64,000 bases of DNA from Diplonema japonicum (GCA_964019335.1 OZ025748.1:62001-126000); one strand, 5' to 3'. Shown: positions 21,272-32,013, counted from the first letter of the stretch. A program made the numbers and translations. The notes: generated by a model not told the origin, from the sequence alone.

Positions 21272-21356
21272 TCTTCATTTTTTTTTTTTTTTCTAGAATC
21301 GCTTTTCTTCCCTCCCCCCCCCCCAGTTTTTTATCCCCGATCCAACAGCAATGTTG

Positions 21357-21389
<33 letters not shown>

Positions 21390-21677
21390 CTTTCAAAAAA
21401 AATGAGCTCATTCGGGAGGGGGGGGGGATGTAGCATTGGGTGGGCGCTTACAGCCTTTTTTTCAGTTGATAAAAGGTTTGATTTGGCTAAAGGCCAAGGG
21501 AAAAAAAAAAATCCAACGGCGTGGCATTTCTGACCAATGTACTTCTGCCGCAAAAAAAAGAAAAAAAAACACTTTTTTCCCCCCGGACAAGCTCATACCG
21601 TGGGGGGAGGGATGAACGAAACAAAAACAAAAACAAAAAAAAGGGGAAGAAAAAAAAAAAAAAAAAAAAAAAAAACC
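21272..21677. other. Intergenic spacer rich in T, G and A runs
   Basis: Homopolymer runs only; the last 60 nt are an A-rich leader that abuts CC and the ATG of the Rab gene. Confidence 0.7.
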
Positions 21678-21734
21678 ATGACACAGCTATCTTTCAAATT
21701 AGTGCTCCTTGGGGAGAGTGCAGTGGGGGTATGG

Positions 21735-21774
<40 letters not shown>

Positions 21775-22656
21775 ACACAGAAATCAAGTATCGTGCTAAG
21801 ATTTGTGAGACAGGACTTCCTGGAACACCAGGAGGCCACGATTGGAGCGGCTTTCTTGACACAAGTGGTGAATCTTGGAGATCAGCAATCTATTAAGTTT
21901 GAGATATGGGATACGGCGGGGCAGGAAAGGTACAAGAGCTTGGCGCCCATGTACTACAGGTAACGGGAAAAAAAAAAAAGAAAAAAAAAAAAAACTAGGG
22001 GTGCCGCAGCTGCCGTAATTGTGTATGATATCACTGACATGAATTCGTTCGTTCGGGCCAAGAATTGGGTGCAGGAGCTGCAGAGGCAAGGGGATACCTC
22101 GGTGGTTATTGCGCTGGCTGGCAACAAGTCTGACCTGGCTGACCAGAGGGTGGTGGAGACCTCGGAGGCGCAAGCTTACGCAGATGAGAAAAATCTGATC
22201 TTCTTGGAGTGCAGTGCCAAGGCAAATCACAATGTGAACGAAATGTTCCTTTCGATAGGTGTGTTGAAGAAGGAGAGAGGGAGAAGAAGAAGGGAATATA
22301 AAAAAAAAATAATTCTTTATGACTATATGTCTTTGTTGTTCGCACGAGCACAAAAGCTTTTTTAAAAAGCTGCCAAAATTTTTTTGCTCAGCACAAGTTG
22401 CATAAAGTTATAAAATCATTTTTTGAAAGATAAATATTTGTAACAAAAAGAAAAAAAAAAAAAAAAAAAAAAAAAACAGCGAAAAAGCTCCCCACTGCCA
22501 GGGCTGCTGTCGTTTCAGGTAGGGACCACCCCACAGTTCCTATTGCAGGAGGTTCAAAAGTATGTGTTTTTTTTTTTCTTTTTCTTTTTTTTTAAATTAT
22601 AATTTTCTTTTTTTTTAAAAAAACAGAAAAGCGAAAAACCTGGCTGCAGTTGTTAA
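21678..22656 (+). CDS. Rab5-like small GTPase, five exons
   Basis: Exons 21678-21728, 21781-21959, 21999-22258, 22480-22559 and 22627-22656 join to 199 residues. All G boxes appear once the introns are removed: P-loop GESAVGKSS (split by intron 1), switch I Thr in EATIGAAF, switch [22 protein letters not shown] (split by intron 2), GNKSD and ECSAK. The RabF motifs and the sequence [14 protein letters not shown] and YYRGAAAA place it with Rab5/Rab21/Rab22 GTPases of early endosomes. The last exon encodes KPGCSC and a stop, a C-x-C ending expected to be double geranylgeranylated. All four introns are GT-AG. Confidence 0.92.
21729..21780 (+). other. Rab intron 1, mostly poly(A)
   Basis: 52 nt, GTATGGGC, then more than 30 A, then CCACACAG. 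It interrupts the P-loop between Gly and Lys. Confidence 0.92.
21960..21998 (+). other. Rab intron 2, 39 nt, mostly poly(A)
   Basis: GTAACGGG, A runs broken by one G, then CTAG. At 39 nt it is among the shorter spliceosomal introns known. It interrupts the switch II Arg codon. Confidence 0.92.
22259..22479 (+). other. Rab intron 3
   Basis: 221 nt, GTGTGTTG to AAACAG, the only long intron of the gene; it ends with a run of more than 30 A before CAG. Removal gives MFLSIAKKLPT in frame. Confidence 0.88.
22560..22626 (+). other. Rab intron 4
   Basis: 67 nt, GTATGTG, T-rich, then AAAAACAG. Removal appends KSEKPGCSC and a stop. Confidence 0.85.
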
Positions 22657-23759
22657 AAAAAAAGGGGGAATTTTTCTTCTGTTTCTTTCTCCCGCCCCCA
22701 CCTTTGTTTTTTTTTTTATTCCTCAATTTTTTTTTGCCACAATATTTAAAAGAAAAAAAACCTCCCCCCTCCTTTTCCCCCTTCCCCTGGTTTTTTTTTT
22801 TCCAACTCCACTCAATCGATAATTTTTTTACCCCTTTTTTTTTTAAAATAAAAAAAAGTTAGGTTTTCTCTCTCTTTGGAATTGAAAGGTTGAAGCAGGG
22901 GAAAATGAGAGAAAAGAAGGGGGGGGGGGGGGGAAGGGCTTTTTTGCTTGAACAAATTATTTTTTTTTGATAGAAGGGGTGTTGTGCGTGGCTTCTTCAT
23001 TTGTTACTTCCCCCCCCCCCCCCCCCTCCCCCACCTCTCTCTTTCTCTTTCTCTCTCTTCCCTTTATCGTTACTTAAAACTAGAAATAAACAAAAAAAAA
23101 TTAGAAAAAAAAGGGGGGGGGTTGGTGTGCTATCAGTACGGCCACCAACGTGCAGAAAATTCAGGTGGTGAGGCAAAAAAAAGGGGGGGGATAATGTGTG
23201 AATAAAGTTTTTTTTTCCTATCCTGTTTTTCTTCTTTTTGTGTCTTCCTTTTTCTTGCCGGACGAGGGGGGGGGGGGGGGGGGATCTTTTCAGGACCACA
23301 TACCCCTTACAGGTCAACATGAGTAACATGAAGCATATGAGGCAAAAGTACCCCGTTTATATTCTTTAACATTACCCTTTTGAAAATCGCCTTGCCTTTT
23401 TTTGATTTAAAAAAAAAAAAATATTGTTGTAAAAGAGCTATATAACAACTCTGTTGGTCCAAAAGTACACACCTCAGCAACTACCCCTGGCATGACAACG
23501 ATAGTGAAAAGTGACTCTTTATGACAAATGGGTACCTACCTGGGGAGGACCTGCAAGCTCCCACCCCGCACTTTACCCCCTCTTTATTTTCTTTTAGTGT
23601 TTTTTTTTTTTTTTTTCCCTTTTTTCTCCCCATGTTTTGGACAGGCTAGGAATAGGGAAGGAAGGAGAAAAAGAAAATATATATGTGAAGACAGGAAATT
23701 TTGTGGAGAGGAGGGGAGACTGAACGGTGGAAGGACCCACCGTTCGATTTGTTTATTCT

Positions 23760-23804
<45 letters not shown>

Positions 23805-23912
23805 GATCCGGAGCAAAGCGGAGTCCGCAGTCGGCACCCGCCACAACCCTCAGAATGGGGACCGAGCACGAGAAGGCCGGTGAGCACAAAAACGCGCATA
23901 CCTCAAAAGAAT

Positions 23913-23964
<52 letters not shown>

Positions 23965-24181
23965 CTGCACCTTACTTCATTTTATTTTGTTGTAAAAAAA
24001 GAAGAAAAAAAAGAGAAGAATTCTTATGCCCCCCCCCTCCCCCCCGCCCCCTCTTATCTCCTCCCCTCCTTCCATATTTTTCACATCTGCTTTTTTTTTT
24101 TTTTTTTTTTTTTTTTCTTTACTCATGTCTCTTTCCATACAATTTTTTTTTTCCCAAATGTTTTTTTTACGAATGGACAAA

Positions 24182-24234
<53 letters not shown>

Positions 24235-24261
24235 GTGAAGGGGTATTAAAAAAAAAAAAGA
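22657..24261. other. 1.6-kb intergenic homopolymer region
   Basis: Runs of T, A, C and G with a few patches of normal composition. The only recognisable element is a retroelement tail at 23834-23914. No gene seen. Confidence 0.6.
23834..23914 (+). mobile_element. Retroelement tail copy (QNGD type)
   Basis: CACCCGCCACAACCCTCAGAATGGGGAC encoding NPQNGD in one frame, then GGCCGGTGAGCAC, CGCATACCT and AAAAGAATAGT running into a T run. The same order of blocks is found near 33809, 41066 and 55321, and the peptide echoes the C-terminus of the element at 10484-12287. Only the last about 80 nt are present. Confidence 0.7.
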
Positions 24262-24939
24262 ATGTGGCGAAATGAGAAGCCCCTGGTGCCTTGTCCTGAC
24301 GGTGCAAAGCGGCACCTGACAGCAAAAGTGTTCTCGCCGGCTGGGACGATGAGAGACGAGGGGGCAATCTGCGAGGGAACAGTAGATATCTTGGCCGAAT
24401 GCTTTGGTGAGCATGGCCCTGCAAACAAGGGGGACTTATTTACTGAATGTTTAAAACTGCTGGACGAAGAGAGGTGCGCATGGGTAGTCGTCCTCTCAGG
24501 CGAGCGTGTCGTGGCTGCTCTAGCCACTGCTGTCTTTACAGATGCCATCCACATCTTAAATTTAGCGGTGGATCCAGAATACCAAGGCCAGGGTGTGGCA
24601 AAATTCGCCCTCAAGGAGGCCCAAAAGATTGCAATCTCCCACAACAAGTCCCGCCTCTGCGGCCACGTCGACCGAGCCAACGCATCCCTATTATCCCTTT
24701 ATAAACACCTTGGCTGTGAGATCCAACAAACTGGGTTTGGCTCGAAAAGTGCAACCCCTACATCAATGCTCAACCTTGCGGCTTCATGGGACCCCAGTTT
24801 ATCCGCGGAAGATGTCACTGCGGAACAACTCCGAGAATGGAACAAAAAACACGGGCAACAGTGCAGCTCCACCGCCATCGGGCTGGCCATATTTGTGTCA
24901 TCTGTTGTTTCAGCTGTGCTTTGGAGGCGTGTGAGGTGA
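24262..24939 (+). CDS. GNAT-family N-acetyltransferase with C-terminal membrane anchor
   Basis: 225 residues. The GNAT core is visible from the beta-strand WVVVLSGERVVAALATAVF through motif A, ILNLAVDPEYQGQGVAKFAL (about 95-115), whose Q-G-Q-G-V-A supplies the pyrophosphate-binding loop for acetyl-CoA. The next part, SLLSLYKHLGCEIQ, is the usual C-terminal motif B (Asn/Ser...Y-x-x-x-G-F/C). The last 20 residues (STAIGLAIFVSSVVSAVLW then RRVR) form one hydrophobic helix with a basic end, typical of a tail-anchored protein, so the catalytic domain should face the cytosol on the ER or mitochondrial surface. Substrate unknown. Confidence 0.85.
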   Translation: MWRNEKPLVPCPDGAKRHLTAKVFSPAGTMRDEGAICEGTVDILAECFGEHGPANKGDLFTECLKLLDEERCAWVVVLSGERVVAALATAVFTDAIHILNLAVDPEYQGQGVAKFALKEAQKIAISHNKSRLCGHVDRANASLLSLYKHLGCEIQQTGFGSKSATPTSMLNLAASWDPSLSAEDVTAEQLREWNKKHGQQCSSTAIGLAIFVSSVVSAVLWRRVR

Positions 24940-24943
24940 AATT

Positions 24944-24985
<42 letters not shown>

Positions 24986-25132
24986 TTTAATTAAAAAAAA
25001 AAAAAAAAATAACATTTTCCTCCCAATCACAGCGAATTTTGGAGGGGCGTCTCACCATCCCCCTGCCATCCTTCGAAAAAAAAAAAAATAAATAAAAAAA
25101 AAAATCATAAAAAAAAAAAAATAATAATAATA

Positions 25133-28100
25133 ATGGGGCCCGCGGCATGGTGGCTCATAGTGTTGCAAGCAGTGGTGCTGGCTTCACCGCTGTCATGTGA
25201 GGCACCGTGCAGTGAATGCCCCATGCCGAACACAAGGTCGTTGGAGGTGTTTGTGTCAAATGATTTCCGGCGGGGGCTCGTCGACACCACCTGCGATGTA
25301 GTGCGAGGCTACGCAAAGCGCCACGACCTGAACATAACGGGTCAGGACAACATGAAGGCCTTCAGCGACCAGACATGGGCGTCAGACCTAACAGAGGACT
25401 ACTACACCTACTCTTTAGAAATGTTCGCACAGCACGAAGAAGAGATCCTCGACCTCCTCTACTTCCCCAGCGAATGGATCCCCGCCTTCGAAGGATACAT
25501 CGAAAACTTAACAAGCCTCAATATCAGCAACATAAGAACAAAGCTTATCAAACACGCGACCACCAATATGTCAGACATCGTATCTGTAGCAACAAGCCCT
25601 GACCAAACCGTGTTCTACTACAAGAAGAGTGTGTTTGACATGTTGAACATAACGTGGCCGACTGATAGTTTGGACAGCTTGGCCGACATCATGCGTGTTA
25701 TTAAGAAAGATTTTGGCGGGTTTCCCTTGGCAATACCGGCAGCGCACTCAAATGAATCTTCGTACAGCTTTGCCACCCTGCTGTCTACACAACCTCACGC
25801 TGGGCATCTTGTTGAAGACGATGGCCGTGTTACAATAAACAATACCAATGTCACGTTTATCATGAACATGTGGCGGTCGTGGTACGGGGATATCCTCCCC
25901 GAACGGAGCGTAACCCGCAACGAAGCAAGGGAAATGTTCTTAAACGGTTCAATTGCGGTGTACCTTGGTTGGTCGTCAGACTCTGCAATATTGAATGTTC
26001 ATTCAAAATCAGATGACTTTGCAGCAGGTCCTGTCCCTGGCGGGTTAGGATGCTCCGGAGATGTCGGTTTCGCCATTAATTCTCAGTCCACCGCGAACGT
26101 TCAAACACATCTTCGCAATATCCTTCAAGATTTTGTCACCCACGGTGCAAAATTTCTTCATATCTCGTCTCCCGGAAGCCAGCCGGTTGTAAAGGACTTC
26201 CGTTCAGACACAAAAACATGGGAGGTGTACAAAAGTTATAACCGCATACTTCACGAGAGCCACGAGGCATACCCCGAGTTCTGGGAGGCAGTCACCTACC
26301 GCTCTGCCGGATGCCGAGCGGTTTTTCGAACGTGTGCCGATACAGTACATTCTAAACTGGAACCTTTCCTCTCTCGTAGAAACGCCTCGAAGACATCGGA
26401 TAAGGTTGTTTCAGAGCTTGAAACGGATTTGCACAAATTGTTGGGTCATTGGAAATACGTCCCTGGTGACAACAGCAGTGGAACATGGACAAAATCGAGG
26501 GTAGCGCTTCTTACAACATGCGCCGTGTGCCTTGTGCTGTTTATCCTGCTCGGGTTGTTCATTTGGAGCGAAACACGGAAAATGAGAAGGGTACCGACCT
26601 ATACCATACCTATATCGGTGTTGTTGGGGCTTGTCGTCATGGCTTTCGGGGTGGTTTTAAGCACCAGTCTCGTCACACTTCAGGATGGTACAACAAAAGC
26701 GATATCTCGTGAGCTTGCGAAGGATGTCCGTGTGCAGTCGATGACAGCGATGGAGAATCTTGTCACCGTGACGGTGGATAGTTTGAGACAGTCGGGCCAG
26801 GCGTCGCTCTACATCATCCAACGAACCGTTTCATCCGCGAAGAATTTCCTGGGGAAGATGGAGCTGCACCCGCGTTCCTTTGTGATTGTCATCGACAGAA
26901 AGAACGGCGATGTTTTAATCTCATCGAACCCTTCCATCGTCCCGGAAACATCCGTCCTCGATTGGGAGGCATCGCCCTACACACTTGTCTCCGCTGCACT
27001 AAAACAGTACCAATGGAGGACGGGGGAGAGTATAATCGATGCGGAGGTAGCCCACACTATATACGGACCGGGCGGCGATGCATGGCATGTCAACGCGCAA
27101 CAACTCGATGCAGGTACAGAAGGATTGAAATTCGTTGGATTCTCATGGGTAATGCTATACATGACACCAAGGGACATCATTCTAAGCCGAGCCGACGAGG
27201 TCAGAGATAAATCACTAGACATCGCAATTCTACAAACAGTACTTGCGATTGCCGTTGCGGTGTTATCAGCTGCGTTGATCTCACGGCCGTTGGTGAACCT
27301 TGCCGTCGACATGGAACATGTCAGGGTCATGGACGTGGAGTCGTTAAAAAAGCGAGACAGTGCTCTGACAGAAGTCAAAGCGCTCCTCGCAGGATTTTAC
27401 TCCGTCTGCAAAATCTTGAAGGAGTACAAATCGTTCCTCCCCGACGCGCTCTTCAACGAGGACACTGCCGACGACATCTCCCCGCAGTCCAACAGCCGCC
27501 CGCCTTTCAACAACGGTAAAGCTGCCATTGTATTCACAGACATTCAAAGCTCCACCGAAATGTGGTACAAGGCACCCCACGGGATGAAAAAATCCCTCCG
27601 TGTGCACAACCAAGCCATACGACGATGCATAGATAGACACGACGGCTACGAGGTTAAAACTATAGGCGACTCCTTTATGGTTGCCTTTGAAGATCTTCAC
27701 AAGGCGGTTGCGTTTTGCATTGCCGTTCAAGAAGTTTTATATGCGTCGGAGTGGCCGACAGAGCTCCTCGCGATGCCTTTGTGCAAACACCAAACCGGGA
27801 AATGGAAAGGTCTACGGGTTCGAATGGGGGTTAACTACGGATCGGTAACCCTTGAAAACTCTCAAATGACCGGGCGAGCAGACTATCTCGGCGCAACGGT
27901 CAACAAAGCAGCGAAGCTGGAGTCCGCCGGGTTCGGGGGGTCGATTTCGTTAACAGAAGACGACCTCAAAAACCTAAATCTAGAGGCACTAAACAACCCC
28001 GTTACAATCTCATGCGGAACAGTAGAACTGCGGAACATGCCGGACCAAGAAGTCCATTTATTAATCCCGAAAAGCTTGAAAGGCCGCGTACCGTATCTGG

Positions 28101-29095
28101 AAGAGAAGGTGGCTGTTCAGAACAACGCGGTCAATCCGTTGGTACGAAACGAAGCTGTTTCCATATCATCTATGAACGAGACGGCAACACTGACAAAATC
28201 GTTAATGCCGAGAATGCTGAAAGAAAAAATGCACCGAGCGCAAGGAACGGTCGCACACGTTCGTGTGGCGTACGAATCGTTAAACACATCGACGATACCA
28301 CTAGTCCGTGTGAACGAGGTTTTGTCGGCAACGGTTCATTGCGTTGAAATGTGTGGCGGGACGGTGGTATCGGTGTGCTCCGCCGCCGTTGTTTCCGCGT
28401 GGAACACAACAAAAAAATGCACAACGCACGTTCTCAACACCGTCCGGTTCATCGGCGTGTTCAGTAAGCAACTCAACCACACCGACGGCGCTTGGCGAGA
28501 TAAATGCACCCTTGGTGTAGCATCAGGAGGGGTACTCTACGGCAACGCTGGGTCACGCGAACTGCGCTTCTCGCTGGTAATCGGATCTGTAGTTGAAACT
28601 GCTGGACTTCTCTCTGAAGCCAGCAAAGACTTGGGTGCGTTTTGCTTAATGGCAACCCTCCCCGGTCAAGCCGACTTGACGCTGGACAACACCATTCGAA
28701 AGGTGATCCGGCCCGTCGACACATGGTCCACCTCATGCGGGCAAAAAGTTGTTATTTACCAACCTCGTGTGGGGAAGCTATCCAGAATTGGTGAACAATC
28801 CGCGTATATTCCCCCAACCAGAACCTGTAATAGTGAGGAGGGGATTGATGGAGAATGCGATGCTTGGGGTTGGACTAAGGAATATACCACGAGTTTTCAC
28901 AACGGTGATGTTGAACGGATAGGGGAGAGTGCTGATCCTGTGTTGAAGAAGGTTGCTGCTTGGATGTCGAAAACTGTCCCGAAGCCTCACTGTAAGACGG
29001 CCGTGGGTTATGACCTATCGCCGCAGCCCACCCCCGTCCAGGAGGAGAATCACAGGTATCCTCTGGGGAATATTATCGTCCCCGCTGGTCTTTGA
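25133..29095 (+). CDS. Receptor-type class III nucleotide cyclase with extracellular binding domain
   Basis: 1320 residues, no intron needed. A signal peptide (about 1-22) leads into an extracellular domain of about 430 residues with many N-glycosylation sequons, resembling periplasmic solute (sugar)-binding proteins. Hydrophobic helices lie near 456-477 and 488-512, a second sensor-like segment spans about 513-692, and a helix near 694-716 is followed by a HAMP-like linker. The first cyclase domain (about 792-960) keeps both metal Asp residues (IVFTDIQSSTEMW, TIGDSFMVAF), a Lys in EVKT and an Asp in RADYLGATVNKAAKLES, suggesting adenylyl cyclase activity. A second domain (about 1036-1190) has cyclase-like spacing but lacks these residues. 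Architecture resembles kinetoplastid receptor cyclases, with extra helices. Confidence 0.88.
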   Translation: MGPAAWWLIVLQAVVLASPLSCEAPCSECPMPNTRSLEVFVSNDFRRGLVDTTCDVVRGYAKRHDLNITGQDNMKAFSDQTWASDLTEDYYTYSLEMFAQHEEEILDLLYFPSEWIPAFEGYIENLTSLNISNIRTKLIKHATTNMSDIVSVATSPDQTVFYYKKSVFDMLNITWPTDSLDSLADIMRVIKKDFGGFPLAIPAAHSNESSYSFATLLSTQPHAGHLVEDDGRVTINNTNVTFIMNMWRSWYGDILPERSVTRNEAREMFLNGSIAVYLGWSSDSAILNVHSKSDDFAAGPVPGGLGCSGDVGFAINSQSTANVQTHLRNILQDFVTHGAKFLHISSPGSQPVVKDFRSDTKTWEVYKSYNRILHESHEAYPEFWEAVTYRSAGCRAVFRTCADTVHSKLEPFLSRRNASKTSDKVVSELETDLHKLLGHWKYVPGDNSSGTWTKSRVALLTTCAVCLVLFILLGLFIWSETRKMRRVPTYTIPISVLLGLVVMAFGVVLSTSLVTLQDGTTKAISRELAKDVRVQSMTAMENLVTVTVDSLRQSGQASLYIIQRTVSSAKNFLGKMELHPRSFVIVIDRKNGDVLISSNPSIVPETSVLDWEASPYTLVSAALKQYQWRTGESIIDAEVAHTIYGPGGDAWHVNAQQLDAGTEGLKFVGFSWVMLYMTPRDIILSRADEVRDKSLDIAILQTVLAIAVAVLSAALISRPLVNLAVDMEHVRVMDVESLKKRDSALTEVKALLAGFYSVCKILKEYKSFLPDALFNEDTADDISPQSNSRPPFNNGKAAIVFTDIQSSTEMWYKAPHGMKKSLRVHNQAIRRCIDRHDGYEVKTIGDSFMVAFEDLHKAVAFCIAVQEVLYASEWPTELLAMPLCKHQTGKWKGLRVRMGVNYGSVTLENSQMTGRADYLGATVNKAAKLESAGFGGSISLTEDDLKNLNLEALNNPVTISCGTVELRNMPDQEVHLLIPKSLKGRVPYLEEKVAVQNNAVNPLVRNEAVSISSMNETATLTKSLMPRMLKEKMHRAQGTVAHVRVAYESLNTSTIPLVRVNEVLSATVHCVEMCGGTVVSVCSAAVVSAWNTTKKCTTHVLNTVRFIGVFSKQLNHTDGAWRDKCTLGVASGGVLYGNAGSRELRFSLVIGSVVETAGLLSEASKDLGAFCLMATLPGQADLTLDNTIRKVIRPVDTWSTSCGQKVVIYQPRVGKLSRIGEQSAYIPPTRTCNSEEGIDGECDAWGWTKEYTTSFHNGDVERIGESADPVLKKVAAWMSKTVPKPHCKTAVGYDLSPQPTPVQEENHRYPLGNIIVPAGL

Positions 29096-31002
29096 GGTGT
29101 CTATTTTTATATTTCTATTCAGAGATTTATATGTCCTCCAGTTTTTTTTTGGCGTGGGAGAGTAGGGGGGAGGGGGATATATATGACAATCTCTGTTTCT
29201 ATTTCTTTTTGTTTGGTGCGTCTCTTTTTTCGATCTTCTTCTTCTTCCCCCACCCCATGTTTTTCTTTTCGTGGATTTTTTTTTTTTTTTTTTTTTTTAG
29301 GAGAAAAAAAATGAAATTACCACCACTTTTCGTGGCGTTACTCATCCAATGATGGGGGGGGGGGGGGGGGGGGGATGGGCTCGCCTTAAGGTCCCCGAAT
29401 GTCCACAAGGCCTGCTAGTGGCTGAAATCGCAATTTTAAAAAAAAAAAGGCAAAAAAAAAAAAAAAAGAGGGTGTGTTTCAATCCCTTTTTTCTTTTCCC
29501 CCCACCCCCCATGTTTTCTTCTTTTATTCTTTTGCCCAACATGGCTTACGGGGGGTGTCTTTGCTTTTTAGTTTATGAGAAGGGAAAAAAGAGGGGGGGG
29601 GGGGGGGGGGGTGAAGGCCCGTTTTTCTTTTTTACGATTACAGCTTTTTCGTCTCTGGAAATTTGCGAGGAAACACCCTCCAGAAAGAAAGAGGGGAGGG
29701 GTGATAAAAATGAGGGGAAACAAGTTAAGCAAACTTTCTTCGTTCAGCCGTCTTTCTTTTTTTCTGAGACAAAGGAGCGTTTTGCATATTCTCGGCATTT
29801 TTTTTCTCTTTCTTTACACACCTTAAATAGGAAGAAATAAACAAACCTCTCCCTACCGCCTTCTTTTTAAGAAAAAAGATTGTACCAGTTTTGTAACAGT
29901 TCGATTTATTTTTTTTTTAAAGATCTTTTTTTAGGAGGGAGGGGAGGCACGAAAAGTTTCAAAAAAAAAAAAAGAATTACAGAAACGAAAAAAAAAAAAT
30001 TCACACTTCATCTCGATTTTTTTTTTTTTTTTTTTTGCTACGAAAAGTGCCATTAATGTTACGAACAAGAAAAAAAATCCGTTCCGCAAAAATCCGTTCA
30101 GACTGTCGCGTGGGAAAAAAAAAAAAAAAAAAGAAAGGTAAAATGCTGCTGGCAGATAATAAATCCCCCCCCCCCCCAACCCCCCCCCAAAAAAAACCTG
30201 GCTACTTTCAGTATAAGCCAAATTCACCAGTGACATAACCGTTTTTGGTATTCACATTGTTAGGCGATCACATATTGCAGGTTCCCTTCAAAGATACCTT
30301 TTTTTTTTTTTTTTTTTTTTTTTTGATCGACACGTACAAAAGAAAGAAATTTGCGTACAAAATTCTTTCTTCTTCATGATCTTTGCGAAACACTAAAAAA
30401 AAGGGGGGGGGAGGGATGGGAGATTCTTCTCAGGAGGCAAGCATTGTAATAAGGATGGAGGCGAGCAGACAATCCCGCCTTCCCCTCCCCCCGCCTCTGT
30501 CTTTTTTCGTCCATTCGTGTCAGTCTTAAGATGAGCATATATGCCCCCACAAAATTCTGCTCTTTTTTTTTTTTTTTTTTTCTTTTCCCTCGTAAAAGTG
30601 GCAAATAGCTATGAAACTCCCTTGTCGTGCGTAACCACGGTGGAAGGGGAAGAAAAAAAAAAAGCGAGAAAAAAAAGAGAAAAAAAAACCTTTGATTTTT
30701 CATATCACATGTATTTACAATAAGGCAAACAAAAAAAAATAAGCAGTCAATAGCAATCCAGTAGGTTCCAGCATGCGCAAAATAAGTGTGTGCTTTTTTT
30801 TCTTCTTCTTTTTTCTTTTCTTTTTTTTTTTTTCTTCTTTCGTGTTATGTTGTGACTAGCCCCTGTTCTTTTTTACGTTCCGTAGTTCTTTTTTTTCTTC
30901 TTCGTCTTCTTGGATTTCTTTTTTGCCCCCATTCTTGCATCCCTTTTGATTACTCACAGGTTATATAGCTACAAAAGAAGAAAAAAAACAAAAAAAAAGG
31001 AA
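29096..31002. other. 1.9-kb intergenic region before the surface-protein array
   Basis: Homopolymer-rich with G runs near 29343 and 29590. A copy of the R3 repeat lies at 30258-30300. No gene seen. It ends in pyrimidine-rich DNA and an A-rich leader. Confidence 0.6.
30258..30300 (+). repeat. Dispersed repeat R3, copy 1
   Basis: TTAGGCGAT, then GCAGGTTCCCTTCAAAG and ATACC, directly followed by a T run of about 25 nt. Other copies are at 48315-48360 and 56317-56366. The 48315 copy sits about 90 nt after the end of a retroelement ORF, so R3 may be that element's 3' end. Confidence 0.8.
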
Positions 31003-32013
31003 ATGAAATCCGCGGTTCTTGTTGCGATGTGTGCATCCCTTGCTTCTGCACAGCATCCCTTTGTAAACCCCTTGTTCTACACAAGCGGCGACTGCACTGG
31101 GAGCACGGACCCTGCATCGGCACTGTGGAGCTTTCCTGCGAAGGACAATACTGCTGTGAAGCCCTTCTCCGTGGCAGGGAGGGAATTGAGTGGGGTCACC
31201 ATCGACACCTGCTTGACAGACAGCAGCGTGGCGTACTCGGTGATGCTGAAGATCGACTCCACGGCCTGCCCTGGCAACGGTGCGGACACCCTGCAGCTCT
31301 CGTACTGGAGCAGCTCCACAACGTGTGCAGCAGCGGCGACCAGTGTGACGACTCTGACAGAAGGCAGCTGTGTGGCGACACCTCTCGGGTCCGCCTTCTT
31401 CAACACATCGCTCAATGCGAGCGAACTGTGCGTGATGACAAACCTCATCAGCGCCATGAAGACGGGTGGGCTGAGGCTGAGCAACCACCAACTGTCATCG
31501 AACTGCACAGGGTTCTTGTCCCCCTCCATTGAACTTATCGATTTGAACGGGCAGAGTTGCGGGGCTGAGCCGCAGTGCAGGGGGTGCTGCCAGAACTGGG
31601 ACAGCAAGGACTGCACACCTGACGGGTCCCCCAAATACCGTGACGCATTGGCGACATGCCGTGAGGTGTCGGGGTCGTGGGAGGGTGCCCTCACGACACT
31701 GGGTTTCAGTGACAACAAGTGCTCAGCGAGGGACTACGGCAACCCAATCTTTGGGATTGTGCCCAAGCTGTCAGACACTGCAGAGTGCACCAGCTACAGC
31801 AGAGGAGGTTACATTACTTATTCTATTGAAACAAACCTTGTGGCGCCCCTCACGATCGACATCTACTGCCAGTGGGTGCAGCTGAACACGAAGTACAATG
31901 TCGACGGCTTCCTTTCTTGGGATGAGTTCAACAAGCGTGTGAACGGGGCCCCCGCAGCCCACCCCGTTTCTGTCTTGGCGCTTGTGGTGCTTCTTGTCAC
32001 TGTGCTGTTTTAG
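31003..32013 (+). CDS. Surface protein family member A (secreted, Cys-rich, GPI type)
   Basis: 336 residues; first gene of the tandem family. The signal peptide is about 17 residues (ending SLASAQ). The mature part carries 16 Cys in a fixed pattern, implying up to eight disulfides, and several N-glycosylation sequons. A conserved core reads YSVMLKIDSTACPGNG, then CVATPLGSAFF. Near the C-terminus KYNVDGFLSWDEF resembles an EF-hand loop without its first Asp. The protein ends NGAPAAHP then a hydrophobic tail VSVLALVVLLVTVLF with no following charge, the classic GPI attachment signal. I recognise no known family. A second long frame on the opposite strand is a shadow of this GC-rich ORF. Confidence 0.88.
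   Translation: MKSAVLVAMCASLASAQHPFVNPLFYTSGDCTGSTDPASALWSFPAKDNTAVKPFSVAGRELSGVTIDTCLTDSSVAYSVMLKIDSTACPGNGADTLQLSYWSSSTTCAAAATSVTTLTEGSCVATPLGSAFFNTSLNASELCVMTNLISAMKTGGLRLSNHQLSSNCTGFLSPSIELIDLNGQSCGAEPQCRGCCQNWDSKDCTPDGSPKYRDALATCREVSGSWEGALTTLGFSDNKCSARDYGNPIFGIVPKLSDTAECTSYSRGGYITYSIETNLVAPLTIDIYCQWVQLNTKYNVDGFLSWDEFNKRVNGAPAAHPVSVLALVVLLVTVLF

Noticed and set aside
22259..22365. Read-through Rab ORF ending [13 protein letters not shown]
   Set aside because: It is intron 3 read-through; splicing instead gives the conserved KKLPT and a prenylation motif.
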